Assembly: GCF_900105725.1 (NCBI RefSeq)
Contig: NZ_FNLM01000034.1
Coordinates: forward strand, 2,914,001-2,978,000
Direction of reading: 5' to 3'
From: Gordonia westfalica
GTDB lineage: Bacteria; Actinomycetota; Actinomycetes; Mycobacteriales; Mycobacteriaceae
DNA length: 64,000 bases
The translations under genes and the position numbers were made by a program. Shown piece after piece: positions 1 through 9,279 of the stretch (within the stretch, counting starts at the first letter, position 1; each line of letters begins with the position of its first letter). Below the pieces are notes generated by a model, which saw only the letters and a program-made list of their open reading frames with translations, did not search any database and was not told where the DNA came from.

Positions 1-1391
1 GCCGCGCAACAGCACCGTCATCAGCGCGCTGACGTTCGCCGCGATGGTGATGCGCGGTTGCGGGAAATAGGCCTCGGGTTCGTGGTTGTCGACGGCCCAG
101 AGCATGACCTGCTGGGTTCGGCTTCCGTTGTTCCACCACCACGAGACCACGGTGTAGGTGAGGTACTTGTCATCGTCGACGACGTTCCACATCTTTCCCT
201 CGACACCGAGCGGCAGCGCGACGGCGACGGGCTCGCTGACCCGCTCGTCGGACAGGTCGTAGCGGAAGAGATCGGGGTAGACCTCGAGTGCCAGTGGACG
301 TCTGGAGTCGACGCTGTCGACGACCACCCGGCGTGGCCGGCCGAACTTGTCGAAGGCCCGGCTCCCGACGCCCTGGACCAGGACCTGCCGGACGAGCACG
401 GCCCCGGAGCCGTACATCTTCGAACCCCACCGGTAGATCTCCGCCGACTCCTGCCGCCAGCCGTCCGGCACCACGAGGGGCTCACCGATCCGGAGCTGCG
501 GATACCGGTTGCTCTGCCAGGTGCTGCCGACCGCCGGGGTCGGCACGAAGGCCAACGCGATCGCCGCGACGAGAACCACCAACAGCGGGCGGCCGACGGC
601 CGCGACCTTGGGGGCCGAGATCTGGCCGCGCGCAGGCGGCGACCACTCCTGTCCGCCGCGCCGTCGGTGGTCGTAGAGCATGAGGGACCGGGTCACCAAC
701 GCGGCGACCAGGGGCGGGACCGGGATCAGCAGGTTTCGAGGGACACCGATCAGGTAGAGAGCGCCCAGCACGACCAACCCGACGGCTCCGGCGACCAGCG
801 CCGCGACCGCTTTGTGCTACGCCCCGTCCCGACCGCGATCGCGGTGGCCGCCATCGCGACGAGCACCAGGATGAACCCCGCCGCAAGCGATGTGCCGCCC
901 ATCGAGAGCAGCACCGCGCGCATCGGTACGGGGAACACGAGCAGGAACAGCAGCCACACCCACCGGTATCGGGCGACCGGGCGCAGACCGAACACCAGGA
1001 TCGCCGCACCGAGCACGAACAACCACAGCGCCAGCAGATCCATGTGCGTCGTCAGGTACGAACGCGTGTAGCGAGGGTTCACCAGGGACTTCATCGCCAG
1101 AGCCAGGATCAGCACGACCATGCCGACGATCACGTCGGTCTGCCGGTCGTAGATGGGCGGCTCGTCGACGCGCCGCCAGGAGACCCCCACCGCCGCGATG
1201 ACGCAGAGGATGATCAGCACCGGCACATACACGATCAGGGTCTGCGCCCGCATCTCCTCGACGACCGCCACGATCGTGTTCCAGAACGCGAGGACGGTGC
1301 AGGCGACCAGGAACAGCCACCGGAGGGCGATGAACCCGCCGGGCCGTCTCTCGGTGGCCGCCGCAGCTGCCTTCGTGATCGCGGAGACCAC
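1..1391 (-). pseudogene. Multi-pass membrane protein, frameshifted and cut by the window edge
   Basis: The GTG start at 1391 lies 6 bp after the stop of the BcsB-like gene, so the two form one unit. From 1391 the frame gives about 190 residues with six or so hydrophobic helices and a run RYRWVWLLFLLVFPVP that resembles the exosortase scaffold, but no catalytic Cys motif is seen. This frame then runs into Arg-rich shadow sequence and stops at 750. A second minus frame, open from 816 to base 1, continues naturally: another helix (LVVLGALYLIG), two more, and then a soluble domain of about 150 residues with TWQSNRYPQLRIGEP and YTVVSWWWNNGS. The switch needs a -1 shift (or one extra base) around 806-816. 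It is either a broken gene, a sequencing error, or less likely two genes. Function is unknown; context suggests export of an envelope polysaccharide. Confidence 0.6.
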
Positions 1392-1397
1392 CGACGG

Positions 1398-3365
1398 TCA
1401 GTCCTCTACGTGTGCGCGGCGACGACGCCGCAGGACGAGTGTCGCCGCGAGCGCGGCCACGAGCGCGATCCCGACGGCGGCCACGACGACGGTCACCCAC
1501 GACACCCCGGTCGACGAGGAGTCGTCCGGTTGCGCCTGCTCGCCGGCGGGCACGACGACCGGCTGCTGACCGGCCACCTGCATCAGGGCCTGCCCGCTCA
1601 GTGCCGACCAGCGATCGGGATCGGCGGAGAGCCAGCGCAGTACGGCGTCGAGGTCGGCGGCGTCTCGGGTCGACGTCGCGACCAGCACCGTCCGGCCGGC
1701 GTCACGCGCGACCTGGAGCGATCCGAACCTGACCCCGGGGGTCAGGACCACGTTCGACGGTTGGCCGTTCGCGCCCAGCACGGTCAGGGTCTGACCGTCG
1801 GCGGTCACCGGCAACGTCAGGTCGGGCAGCCGCTGCCCGTCGGCGGCGATGATCACCGCAGGTGCGCTCGAGGACATCGCGTCGTCGACGGACACCACGT
1901 CCACCCCGAGCCGGACCGCCGACAGTCGCTGCAGACCCGACATGATCGATACGGCGCGCGCGACATCGTCGACTCCGCCGTTCGTCCAGGCGAGCGAGGC
2001 CCGCGGCATGAGAGCCTGCGGCAGCGAGCCGAATCCCGGCGGGGCCGGCGGATCGGCGGCCTCCGAACGGACCTCGCCCGCCGAGCTCAGGCTCAGCGAA
2101 CTGCGCACTCCCGAACCGCATTCCTCGCCGACGTCGCCGTGGTTGTAGGTCACGGTGACCTCGGTGTAGCGACCGAGCACGTCGGCCGGTACATCGACCC
2201 ACCGGTTGTAGCTGCCCGATGCGTCGGCGGGCCAGGACGCGATGACGCGCTCACCCACCGACACCGCGATCTGACCGCCCAGCGGCGTATACGTACCGGA
2301 CAGCTGCAGGCGCACGTCCTTCGACGGCCGGCCGAGCCGGGCCTGGTCGATCCCGAAGCCGATCGAGGGCCACCCCGACGAGGTGACGAGCTGATCGCCC
2401 ACCCCCAGATCCGCGAGGCTGCTGACAGCGGGCGCGAGTTGCGGTGCCGCGAAGGGCGGTCCGGCGACGGCCGCCGAACTGACCGCGATCGACGACAGAT
2501 CAGAGGCGAGGAACTCCACCTGCGCCGGGAGTTCCTCGGCGCTGCCGCCGATACGCAACACCGGCCAACCGGCACCGGGTCCGAGGCTGAGCCCCTCGGG
2601 CATGGTGGTGGAGATGACCACCTGACGTTCCAGCGGGCCCACCTCCTGCCTCGGTGCGGTGCTCCCGCGCCGTATGGAGGCGACCTCGACGTCGACGGTC
2701 GCCGACCCGTAGTTCGCCACGACCGCGGTCGCGAGCGACACGGCCGCAGCGCCTTCGGCCGGCTGCACGTCGTCGGGTACGAAGATGGTGAGTTTGCGCA
2801 GGACCGGCGGCAGGAACCCGGCGACGGTCTCCGGCGTCGACTCGCGGCCCGAGTACGACACGGTCGAGTTCTGGATCGAGAATCGCGAACTGTCGTCGAA
2901 CAGACATGAGCCCGCGGTACGCAGATACGTCCGCAGGACGAGGTCGGCGGAATTGCGCTCGACGCGAATCCCGCGCAGCGGCAACGCGATCGGCGAGTTC
3001 ACCGCGGAATCGATCGGGGTGCGCGAGATCAGCCGATCCCCTTGCAGCACATCGACATTGCCACCGGTGACGAAGGTCGGGAACTGCGCCGTCCCGCGGA
3101 TCTCGGTGGGGGTCAACCCCGGCGGCACAGCAAGCGACAGACTGACCTCACCCTGTTGCCCGGGAAATCCGATGGTCGCCGACGAGCCGAGGTCACGCAG
3201 GCTCAACGGGGGCGGCGGGTCACCGGGAGCGGCCGACGCCGACGGCGCCGACAACGTTTCGAGACCCGCACCGAGGGCGAGGATCAGGCCCGCCAGCAGG
3301 ACACCCACCACGCGGGCCGGCAACCGCCCGCGACCATACGACCGACGTCCACAGGACACGTGCAA
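1398..3365 (-). CDS. BcsB-like secreted protein with C-terminal membrane anchor
   Basis: About 655 residues. A signal peptide (RVVGVLLAGLILALGAG, then APSASAAPGD) is followed by a long beta-rich extracytoplasmic region and one C-terminal helix (VTVVVAAVGIALVAALAATLV) ending in RRRRRAHVED. This layout, with the YNxxxVDVPADVLG and FxxDDSSRF-type segments, matches the cellulose synthase subunit B (BcsB) family, whose periplasmic domains guide a nascent polysaccharide beside a BcsA-like synthase. No synthase is in the window; it may lie beyond base 1. The start chosen is TTG at 3365, which has GGAGG 8 nt upstream; an in-frame TTG at 3389 would add eight residues. It is followed closely by the membrane protein gene. 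The polymer made is unknown. Confidence 0.65.
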   Translation of the reverse strand: MHVSCGRRSYGRGRLPARVVGVLLAGLILALGAGLETLSAPSASAAPGDPPPPLSLRDLGSSATIGFPGQQGEVSLSLAVPPGLTPTEIRGTAQFPTFVTGGNVDVLQGDRLISRTPIDSAVNSPIALPLRGIRVERNSADLVLRTYLRTAGSCLFDDSSRFSIQNSTVSYSGRESTPETVAGFLPPVLRKLTIFVPDDVQPAEGAAAVSLATAVVANYGSATVDVEVASIRRGSTAPRQEVGPLERQVVISTTMPEGLSLGPGAGWPVLRIGGSAEELPAQVEFLASDLSSIAVSSAAVAGPPFAAPQLAPAVSSLADLGVGDQLVTSSGWPSIGFGIDQARLGRPSKDVRLQLSGTYTPLGGQIAVSVGERVIASWPADASGSYNRWVDVPADVLGRYTEVTVTYNHGDVGEECGSGVRSSLSLSSAGEVRSEAADPPAPPGFGSLPQALMPRASLAWTNGGVDDVARAVSIMSGLQRLSAVRLGVDVVSVDDAMSSSAPAVIIAADGQRLPDLTLPVTADGQTLTVLGANGQPSNVVLTPGVRFGSLQVARDAGRTVLVATSTRDAADLDAVLRWLSADPDRWSALSGQALMQVAGQQPVVVPAGEQAQPDDSSSTGVSWVTVVVAAVGIALVAALAATLVLRRRRRAHVED

Positions 3366-3609
3366 ATCCCATTCCTCCGAGTACCCCAACGTCCACCGCG
3401 AACCGCCCCACCCGCAAAGTTAGCCTAGGGAATGTCCTGCCACAGCGGTTGGCCTCCGAAATCCCCGCCCGGTGGGAGCGCACCGGCGACGCGGTTCGAA
3501 TCCCGAACGTTCCACGGTGCGGCACCGATGTCTGCGACGATGGCGATCGGGCCGACAACCCGATGACCGATCCCAGAGAGCACGAGAAAGCCGAACCCGA
3601 GGAACTCCC

Positions 3610-4413
3610 ATGCGCCCAGTCCACGTCGGTGACCGGATCGACGGCGGAACGTATGTGGATGTCGCCGGCCAGACGCTCTGGCATTTCTCCGACGGGAACC
3701 CGCAGGGCGCGCCGACGGTGCTCTTGCACGGCATCTTCGCGTCGGCCGCGTCCTGGGGCGCGCAGGTCCCCGATTTCCTCGACGCCGGACTGCGACTGTT
3801 CCTACCCGAACGTCCCGGACACGGTCACAGTCCCGATGTGGACGGCGATTTCACCTGTGCCTCGATCGTCGCGCGCACGATCGCCTACCTCGAGTCCGTC
3901 GTCGGGCGGCCGGCGAACCTCGTCGGTTGGGCCGACGGCGCGGCGATCGCGCTCGTCGTCGCGCGCGACCGGCCCGACCTGGTCAACCGGCTCGTATACG
4001 TCGGCGGCTATCTGAACAGCGGTGGGCGCCAGACCGATCGGTTCGTCGAACTGGTGTTGAACCGGAACCCGACCACCGTCGAGTACCTGCGTACCCACCA
4101 CGACGCGACGTCTCCCGATGGGCCGGAACACTTCTCGGTGGTCTACGACAAGACGATCCGCATGCTGTCCACCGAACCCGACTATGCGGTGGCCGATTTC
4201 GCCGATGTCCGCGCCCCGACCCTGGTGGTGGTCGCAGATCGCGGACTGGTCCGGATGGAGCACGCCCTCGACATCGTCCGGACCCTGCCGAACGCGCGCC
4301 TCGCCGTCTTACCCGGGACGCACATCCTGCCCGTGGAGGCCCCGGAGCTGTTCAATCCGCTGGTCCTGTCGTTCCTGGCGGCGGATCCGCCCACCGAGTG
4401 GTTACCGGAGTGA
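3610..4413 (+). CDS. Alpha/beta-hydrolase fold protein lacking the catalytic serine
   Basis: 267 residues with the alpha/beta-hydrolase layout: the oxyanion region LLHGIFASAASW, a nucleophile elbow, an acid-loop candidate (VVVADRGLV) and a C-terminal His in GTHILPVEAPE. The elbow reads LVGWADGAA, so the Gly-X-Ser-X-Gly serine is replaced by Ala108 (codon GCC at 3931-3933). Family members with GWSDG elbows are serine hydrolases, so this protein is probably not a conventional esterase; binding or a serine-independent reaction is possible. ATG at 3610 is preferred because the family's N-terminus begins here. It stands alone and converges with the carboxylesterase gene, 18 bp apart. Confidence 0.75.
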   Translation: MRPVHVGDRIDGGTYVDVAGQTLWHFSDGNPQGAPTVLLHGIFASAASWGAQVPDFLDAGLRLFLPERPGHGHSPDVDGDFTCASIVARTIAYLESVVGRPANLVGWADGAAIALVVARDRPDLVNRLVYVGGYLNSGGRQTDRFVELVLNRNPTTVEYLRTHHDATSPDGPEHFSVVYDKTIRMLSTEPDYAVADFADVRAPTLVVVADRGLVRMEHALDIVRTLPNARLAVLPGTHILPVEAPELFNPLVLSFLAADPPTEWLPE

Positions 4414-4431
4414 CCGGGCGCGCACCGGCGC

Positions 4432-5985
4432 TCAGGCCTCGGACGGCGCGTGCACCCGGTACCACGCCTGCCGGCGCAGGGTGTCCGGGTCGGCGACGAC
4501 GCGGTCGGGGTCGTTGATGACCAGGACCTTCCGCTCGGCGGTGGTGTAGGCGGGCCAGCCCAGACCGGGATCACCGGTACGGGCGAAACCACCCCAGCGG
4601 CCCTGCATGCTGTCGGTGACGCGACGCGTGCCCGGCCAGTCTGCGACGGCAAGGCCCGCGCCCATGGGTGCGCGGTAGGCACCGAACACGGTGAACAGTT
4701 CCGTCGCGTGTGTCGCTCCGAATCCCGTGACGTCCAGCACCTTCGTCCGATAGTCGTAGCGGTACACGTAGGTCGGCGCGACCTTGGAGTGCCCGTCGGC
4801 GAATGCACTCATCGGCGCCCAGAAGATCGAGTCGCCGGCCAGGCGGATGCGATCGCGGTCGCCGTTCTCATAGTGGGAGGCGATCTCGCGGCGGACCTCC
4901 TCGTCCTCGACTCGCATCAACATGCGTTCGGAATCGGGTAGGACGTTCCACAGTTTCGCGAAGAGTTTCCCCTCGTCCTTGTTGCTGCCGACCACCAACG
5001 GCACCGGTATCGTCCGCCCGGCGGCCGCTGTGGCGAGAGGCGAGAGCGGCAGGAGATCCCCGTCGACGACCGGCGCGAACGGGATGGCGCCGCCGCCCGA
5101 CTTCGCCGCGAAGCGCATGAGGCGGTTACCCGCCTCGAGCAGCAGCGCCGGGTTGGGTGTGGTGAGCAGACGTTGCGCCTCGGCCGGATCGATCGGCTCC
5201 TCGGTCCGCTCCATCGTGGTGCTCCGGCGCTGCGGATCACGCAGGATTCGCACGAACTCGTCGGCGTAGACGCCGGCCTCGTCCTGTTCGACAACCAGTT
5301 CGGGAGCCGGGCTCTGGGCGATGGCGTGGTGGAACAGACCACCCGCCTCGGGCGCGGACAGCAGTGAGAGCACCGACGACCCGCCGGCGCTCTCACCGAA
5401 GACGGTCACGTTGGCGGGGTCGCCGCCGAACGCCGCGATGTTCTCCTGCACCCAGCGCAGCGCGGCGATCTGGTCGCGCAGGCCGGCGTTGGCGTCGAAC
5501 GGCCGGTCGTCCGTGGCGAACTGCGAGAGATCGAGGAAGCCGAACGGGCCGAAGCGGTATTGGATCGTCACCACCACGACGTCCTGGGCACGGGCCAGGA
5601 ACGCGCCGTCGTAGAGCGGTGTCGCGGCGGTTCCGAGGATGAACGCACCGCCGTGGATGAAGACCATCACCGGCCGCGGCCGCGACGACGCCACGTCCGG
5701 CGAGAACACGTTGAGCGTCAGGCAGTCCTCGGCCATCGGCGCGAACCTGCCGGGAGCGACGGCGGTGAACCGCTTCTCCTGGATGGCGGCCTTGGCGAGC
5801 CTGGTGCAGTCGCGCACGCCGGGCCAGTCGGGTGCGGGTTCGGGTGCGCGGAAGCGGCGGTGGGCCACCGGGGGCGCGGCGAACGGGATTCCCCGCCAGC
5901 TGATCGTGCCGCGGCGCAGCCGCTTCCCCCGGGCGCCTCCGACGACGCCGTTGACCGTGGTGACCTTGGTGTCGAGCAGTGCCAT
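4432..5985 (-). CDS. Type B carboxylesterase
   Basis: 517 residues, a usual length for the carboxylesterase/lipase type B family, which hydrolyses carboxylic esters. Visible features are the N-terminal ISWRGIPFAAPP segment, the oxyanion stretch VFIHGGAFILG, the nucleophile elbow FGESAGGS near residue 198, a likely acid in SNKDEGK and the catalytic His in GATHATELF. There is no signal peptide, so it is probably cytoplasmic. ATG 5985 (MALLDTKV) fits the family start better than in-frame upstream codons. It is divergent from the PxpA-like gene with 65 bp between them. The natural substrate cannot be told from sequence. Confidence 0.88.
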   Translation of the reverse strand: MALLDTKVTTVNGVVGGARGKRLRRGTISWRGIPFAAPPVAHRRFRAPEPAPDWPGVRDCTRLAKAAIQEKRFTAVAPGRFAPMAEDCLTLNVFSPDVASSRPRPVMVFIHGGAFILGTAATPLYDGAFLARAQDVVVVTIQYRFGPFGFLDLSQFATDDRPFDANAGLRDQIAALRWVQENIAAFGGDPANVTVFGESAGGSSVLSLLSAPEAGGLFHHAIAQSPAPELVVEQDEAGVYADEFVRILRDPQRRSTTMERTEEPIDPAEAQRLLTTPNPALLLEAGNRLMRFAAKSGGGAIPFAPVVDGDLLPLSPLATAAAGRTIPVPLVVGSNKDEGKLFAKLWNVLPDSERMLMRVEDEEVRREIASHYENGDRDRIRLAGDSIFWAPMSAFADGHSKVAPTYVYRYDYRTKVLDVTGFGATHATELFTVFGAYRAPMGAGLAVADWPGTRRVTDSMQGRWGGFARTGDPGLGWPAYTTAERKVLVINDPDRVVADPDTLRRQAWYRVHAPSEA

Positions 5986-6050
5986 GACCCCACCGTAGAC
6001 GAATCGTCCGATTCGTCTGGTCATCCGGCGACGGATCTAGAATGTGGCCC

Positions 6051-6830
6051 ATGACCGCCGACAGGGCTTCCGTTGACCCGGCGCCCATCCGCATCGATCT
6101 CAATGCGGACCTGGGCGAGGGGGTCGGCGACGACGAGGCGATGCTGACCATCGTGACCAGCGCCAACATCGCGTGCGGCTTCCACGCGGGAACACCCGCC
6201 GATCTCCTGGCGACGTGCCGGGCGGCCGTGTCCGCGGGAGTCCGGATCGGCGCCCAGGTCTCCTACCCCGACCGCGCCGGGTTCGGCCGCCGGTTCATGG
6301 AGATGTCGACGCCGGATCTGATCGCCGACCTCGTCTACCAGATCGGCGCGCTCGACGCCCTCGCCCGGTCCGTCGGCGGGACGGTGACCTACGTGAAACC
6401 CCATGGCGCGCTGTACAACACGGTCGTCCACCACGATCAGCAGGCCGACGCGGTGGTGGCCGCGATCCGCGACGTGAACCCGGGACTCGCGGTGATGGGC
6501 CTACCGAACTCGGTGGTCCTCGCGCGCGCCGAACGCGCCGGACTGCCGATCATCACCGAGGCCTTCGCCGACCGCGCCTACACGCCGGCCGGCACGCTGG
6601 TCCCCCGCACCGAGCAGGGTGCGGTGCTGTCCGACAGCACCGAGATAGCCCGGCGGGTCGTCGAGATGACCACCACCGGGCGCCTGACGGCCATCGACGG
6701 CACCGTGGTCGGCGTCGCCGCCGATTCGATCTGTCTGCACGGCGACACCCCGGGCGCGGTCTGCCACGCCCGCGCGGTCCGCGAGGCCCTCGCCCGAGCC
6801 GGGATCGAGGTCGCCCGCAGCCGGTGGTGA
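6051..6830 (+). CDS. pxpA: LamB/YcsF family protein, 5-oxoprolinase subunit A-like
   Basis: 259 residues beginning IDLNADLGEG and containing IACGFHAG, GAQVSYPDRAGFGRR and YVKPHGALYN, the signature blocks of the YcsF/PxpA family. PxpA acts with PxpB and PxpC to open 5-oxoproline to glutamate using ATP. Neither partner lies beside it here, which is unusual because pxpBAC genes are normally clustered; they may be elsewhere, or this copy may have another role. ATG 6051 is chosen over an in-frame ATG at 6042. It converges with rlmB, 16 bp apart. Confidence 0.83.
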   Translation: MTADRASVDPAPIRIDLNADLGEGVGDDEAMLTIVTSANIACGFHAGTPADLLATCRAAVSAGVRIGAQVSYPDRAGFGRRFMEMSTPDLIADLVYQIGALDALARSVGGTVTYVKPHGALYNTVVHHDQQADAVVAAIRDVNPGLAVMGLPNSVVLARAERAGLPIITEAFADRAYTPAGTLVPRTEQGAVLSDSTEIARRVVEMTTTGRLTAIDGTVVGVAADSICLHGDTPGAVCHARAVREALARAGIEVARSRW

Positions 6831-6846
6831 ACCGGGGCGCTGGGGG

Positions 6847-7806
6847 CTACCGACGCCGCTGACGTGCGAATTCGGCGAGCACGACGCCCGCCGCGACCGA
6901 CGCGTTGAGGCTCTCGACATCACCGGCCATGGGGATGGACAGGATCGAGTCACAGCTCTCGCGCACGAGACGCGACAGACCCTTGCCCTCCGACCCCACG
7001 ACGATCACGGTCGGGCCGGTGCCGTCGTAGTCGTCGAGGGTCACGTCGCCGCCGGCGTCCAGTCCCACGAGCTGGGCACCGGAGTCCGCCCAGTCCTTGA
7101 GGGTGCGGGTGAGGTTGGTGGCGCGCGCGACCGGAAGCCGTGCGGCGGCGCCGGCACTGGTCCGCCATGCCACGGCGGTCACGCTCGCACTGCGGCGCGC
7201 CGGGATCACCACGCCGTGTCCGCCGAACGCGGCCACCGACCGGATCACGGCACCCAGGTTGCGCGGGTCGGTGATGTTGTCGAGCGCCACCAGCAGCGGC
7301 GGATTGCCGCTCGCCTTGGCCTCGGCCATCAGGTCGTCCGGATGGGTGTACTGGTACTCCGGCACCTGAAGTGCGACACCCTGGTGCATCCCGTTGGTGG
7401 ACAGGCGATCCAGCTCGGGCTTGCCGACCTCGAGGATGGCGATGCCCTGGTCGCCGGCGATCTTGACCGCCTCGGCGACACGCTCGTCCGGCTCGGAGTT
7501 GGTGGCGATGTAGAGCGCCGTCGCGGGCACACCGGCACGCAGGCACTCGACCACGGGGTTGCGGCCGAGGACGTACTCGGGCCCGTCGTCCTTTGCTCGC
7601 GCCCCGCCGCCACCGCTACGTCCGGTGTTCGACTTCGCCGCGGCCTTGGCCTTCTTGTGCGCGGCGTGGTAGGGGCGGTCGACCGCCTTCGGGGTGGCGC
7701 CGCGGGCCTCGAGACCGCGCCTGCGCTGACCGCCGGACCCGACGACCTGCCCCTTCTTGGTGCCCGACTTGCGGATCGCACCCTTACGCTTGGAATTTCC
7801 TGCCAT
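6847..7806 (-). CDS. rlmB: 23S rRNA 2'-O-ribose methyltransferase RlmB/TrmH type
   Basis: 319 residues. A basic, disordered N-terminus ([15 protein letters not shown]) precedes the SpoU substrate-binding domain ([17 protein letters not shown]) and the knotted SpoU methylase domain. Motif 1 is [15 protein letters not shown], motif 2 [15 protein letters not shown], and motif 3 [18 protein letters not shown]. The family methylates the 2'-OH of G2251 (E. coli numbering) in the peptidyl-transferase loop. ATG 7806 overlaps the cysS stop by one base (TGATG), so the two are translationally coupled, the same order as Rv3580c-Rv3579c. Confidence 0.92.
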   Translation of the reverse strand: MAGNSKRKGAIRKSGTKKGQVVGSGGQRRRGLEARGATPKAVDRPYHAAHKKAKAAAKSNTGRSGGGGARAKDDGPEYVLGRNPVVECLRAGVPATALYIATNSEPDERVAEAVKIAGDQGIAILEVGKPELDRLSTNGMHQGVALQVPEYQYTHPDDLMAEAKASGNPPLLVALDNITDPRNLGAVIRSVAAFGGHGVVIPARRSASVTAVAWRTSAGAAARLPVARATNLTRTLKDWADSGAQLVGLDAGGDVTLDDYDGTGPTVIVVGSEGKGLSRLVRESCDSILSIPMAGDVESLNASVAAGVVLAEFARQRRR

Positions 7807-9197
7807 CACGCCTCACCCTTCAATGCCCACTGTGCACCATCAGGGGTGTCGGTCACCTCGATGCCGGCCTCGGCCAGGCGGTCTCGGACCGCATCCGCGG
7901 TCGCCCAGTCCTTGGCGGAACGCGCGTCGGCGCGTCGTTGCAGTTCGGCTCGTACCAGCACGTCCAGTGCGGAGTTCGCGGCCGAGTCGTCGGCCGAACC
8001 GGCCCACTGGTCGTCGAGCGGGTCGACGCCGAGAATCCCCATCATCGCGCGCACCGACGACGCCGCGGCGAGCGCGGCCGCCCCGTCACCCGCCTCGAGG
8101 GCGGTGTTGCCCTGGCGGACGACGTTGTGCACGACCGCGAGAGCGGCCGGGACGCCGAGATCGTCGTCGAGTGCGGCACCGAACTCGGGGTCGATCTCGC
8201 CGACCACCACATCACCCACACGGGCGGCGACGCGTTCGACGAAGGACTCCACCCGCCGGTAGCCGGCGGCCGCCTCGGTGAGCGCTCCGGGCGAGTACTC
8301 CAGCATCGACCGGTAGTGCGCACTGCCGAGGTAATAGCGCAGTTCGACGGCACGGACCCGCTGCAGCATCGCGGGGATCGACACCACGTTGCCCAGCGAC
8401 TTGCTCATCTTCTCGCCACCCATGGTGACCCAGCCGTTGTGCAACCAGTACCGCGCGAACGGATCTCCGGCACCGTGCGCCTGGGCGATCTCGTTCTCGT
8501 GGTGCGGGAACACCAGATCCATACCGCCGCAGTGGATGTCGAATTCGGCACCCAGTAGACTGGTGGCCATCGCCGAGCACTCCAGGTGCCAGCCGGGGCG
8601 GCCGGGGCCCCAGGGCGTCGGCCACGACGGCTCGCCGGGCTTGGCCGCCTTCCACAGCGTGAAGTCGCGGTGGTCGCGCTTTCCGGTGCCGGCGCTCTCG
8701 CCCTGGTGCACGTCGTCGAGCTTGTGCCCGGACAACGAGCCGTACTCGGGGAGGCTGCGGACATCGAAGTAGACGTTGCCGTCGGCGACGTAGGCATGGC
8801 CCCGGTCGATCAGCCGCTCCATGTACTCCACCATCTGGGTGATGAAGCCGGTGGCGCGCGGTTCCGCCGACGGCGGCAGGACCCCGAGAGCACGGTAGGC
8901 GTCGTCGAAGGCGCGTTCGTGAGTGGCCGCCCACTCCCACCACGGACGACCGGCGTCGGCCGCCTTGTGGAGGATCTTGTCCTCGATGTCGGTGACGTTG
9001 CGGACGAACAGGACGTCGAGCCCCTGGTGGGTCAGCCAGCGGCGGAGGATGTCGAAGGCGATACCGCTACGGACATGGCCGATGTGCGGGACACCCTGCA
9101 CCGTCGCGCCACAGAGATACACCGATGCCTGGCCTGGGTGCAGCGGCACGAAGTCGCGCACCTCTCGGGAGCTGGTGTCATGTAGGCGCAGGGTCAC
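7806..9197 (-). CDS. cysS: Cysteinyl-tRNA synthetase
   Basis: 463 residues, a usual length. It charges tRNA-Cys using ATP. The class I signatures are present: HIGH-like PHIGHVRSG near residue 40 and KMSKS in [10 protein letters not shown]. The zinc-site residues ([24 protein letters not shown]) are also seen. GTG 9197 is the start because the conserved N-terminus (TLRLHDTSS) begins there. MshC in mycothiol synthesis is a paralogue but is shorter and lacks a full anticodon-binding region, so CysS is the better call. It is upstream of and coupled to rlmB. Confidence 0.94.
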   Translation of the reverse strand: MTLRLHDTSSREVRDFVPLHPGQASVYLCGATVQGVPHIGHVRSGIAFDILRRWLTHQGLDVLFVRNVTDIEDKILHKAADAGRPWWEWAATHERAFDDAYRALGVLPPSAEPRATGFITQMVEYMERLIDRGHAYVADGNVYFDVRSLPEYGSLSGHKLDDVHQGESAGTGKRDHRDFTLWKAAKPGEPSWPTPWGPGRPGWHLECSAMATSLLGAEFDIHCGGMDLVFPHHENEIAQAHGAGDPFARYWLHNGWVTMGGEKMSKSLGNVVSIPAMLQRVRAVELRYYLGSAHYRSMLEYSPGALTEAAAGYRRVESFVERVAARVGDVVVGEIDPEFGAALDDDLGVPAALAVVHNVVRQGNTALEAGDGAAALAAASSVRAMMGILGVDPLDDQWAGSADDSAANSALDVLVRAELQRRADARSAKDWATADAVRDRLAEAGIEVTDTPDGAQWALKGEA

Positions 9198-9279
9198 GAC
9201 CGGCAATCCTACCGGACCACGAGCGGGCCACTGACCGCCCGAGGTGCCGGGCGAGGGCCGTTCCGCAGCGGGAATGCCA

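Noticed and set aside
806..816. Programmed -1 frameshift in the membrane gene
   Set aside because: The local sequence (CACAAAG on the minus strand) is not a standard slippery heptamer and no downstream pseudoknot is evident; mutation or error is simpler.
1044..2909. Long open frame on the plus strand, opposite the BcsB-like gene
   Set aside because: It is Arg/Gly/Asp-rich without domains and arises from high-GC codon bias of the real gene.
3415..3430. TTAGCCTAGG taken as an IdeR half-site
   Set aside because: It is too short and more likely part of an actinobacterial -10 region for the BcsB-like gene.
3491..3505. TTCGAATCC resembling the T-loop of a tRNA
   Set aside because: The flanking bases do not make a 5-bp T stem, and no acceptor or anticodon arm is found around it.
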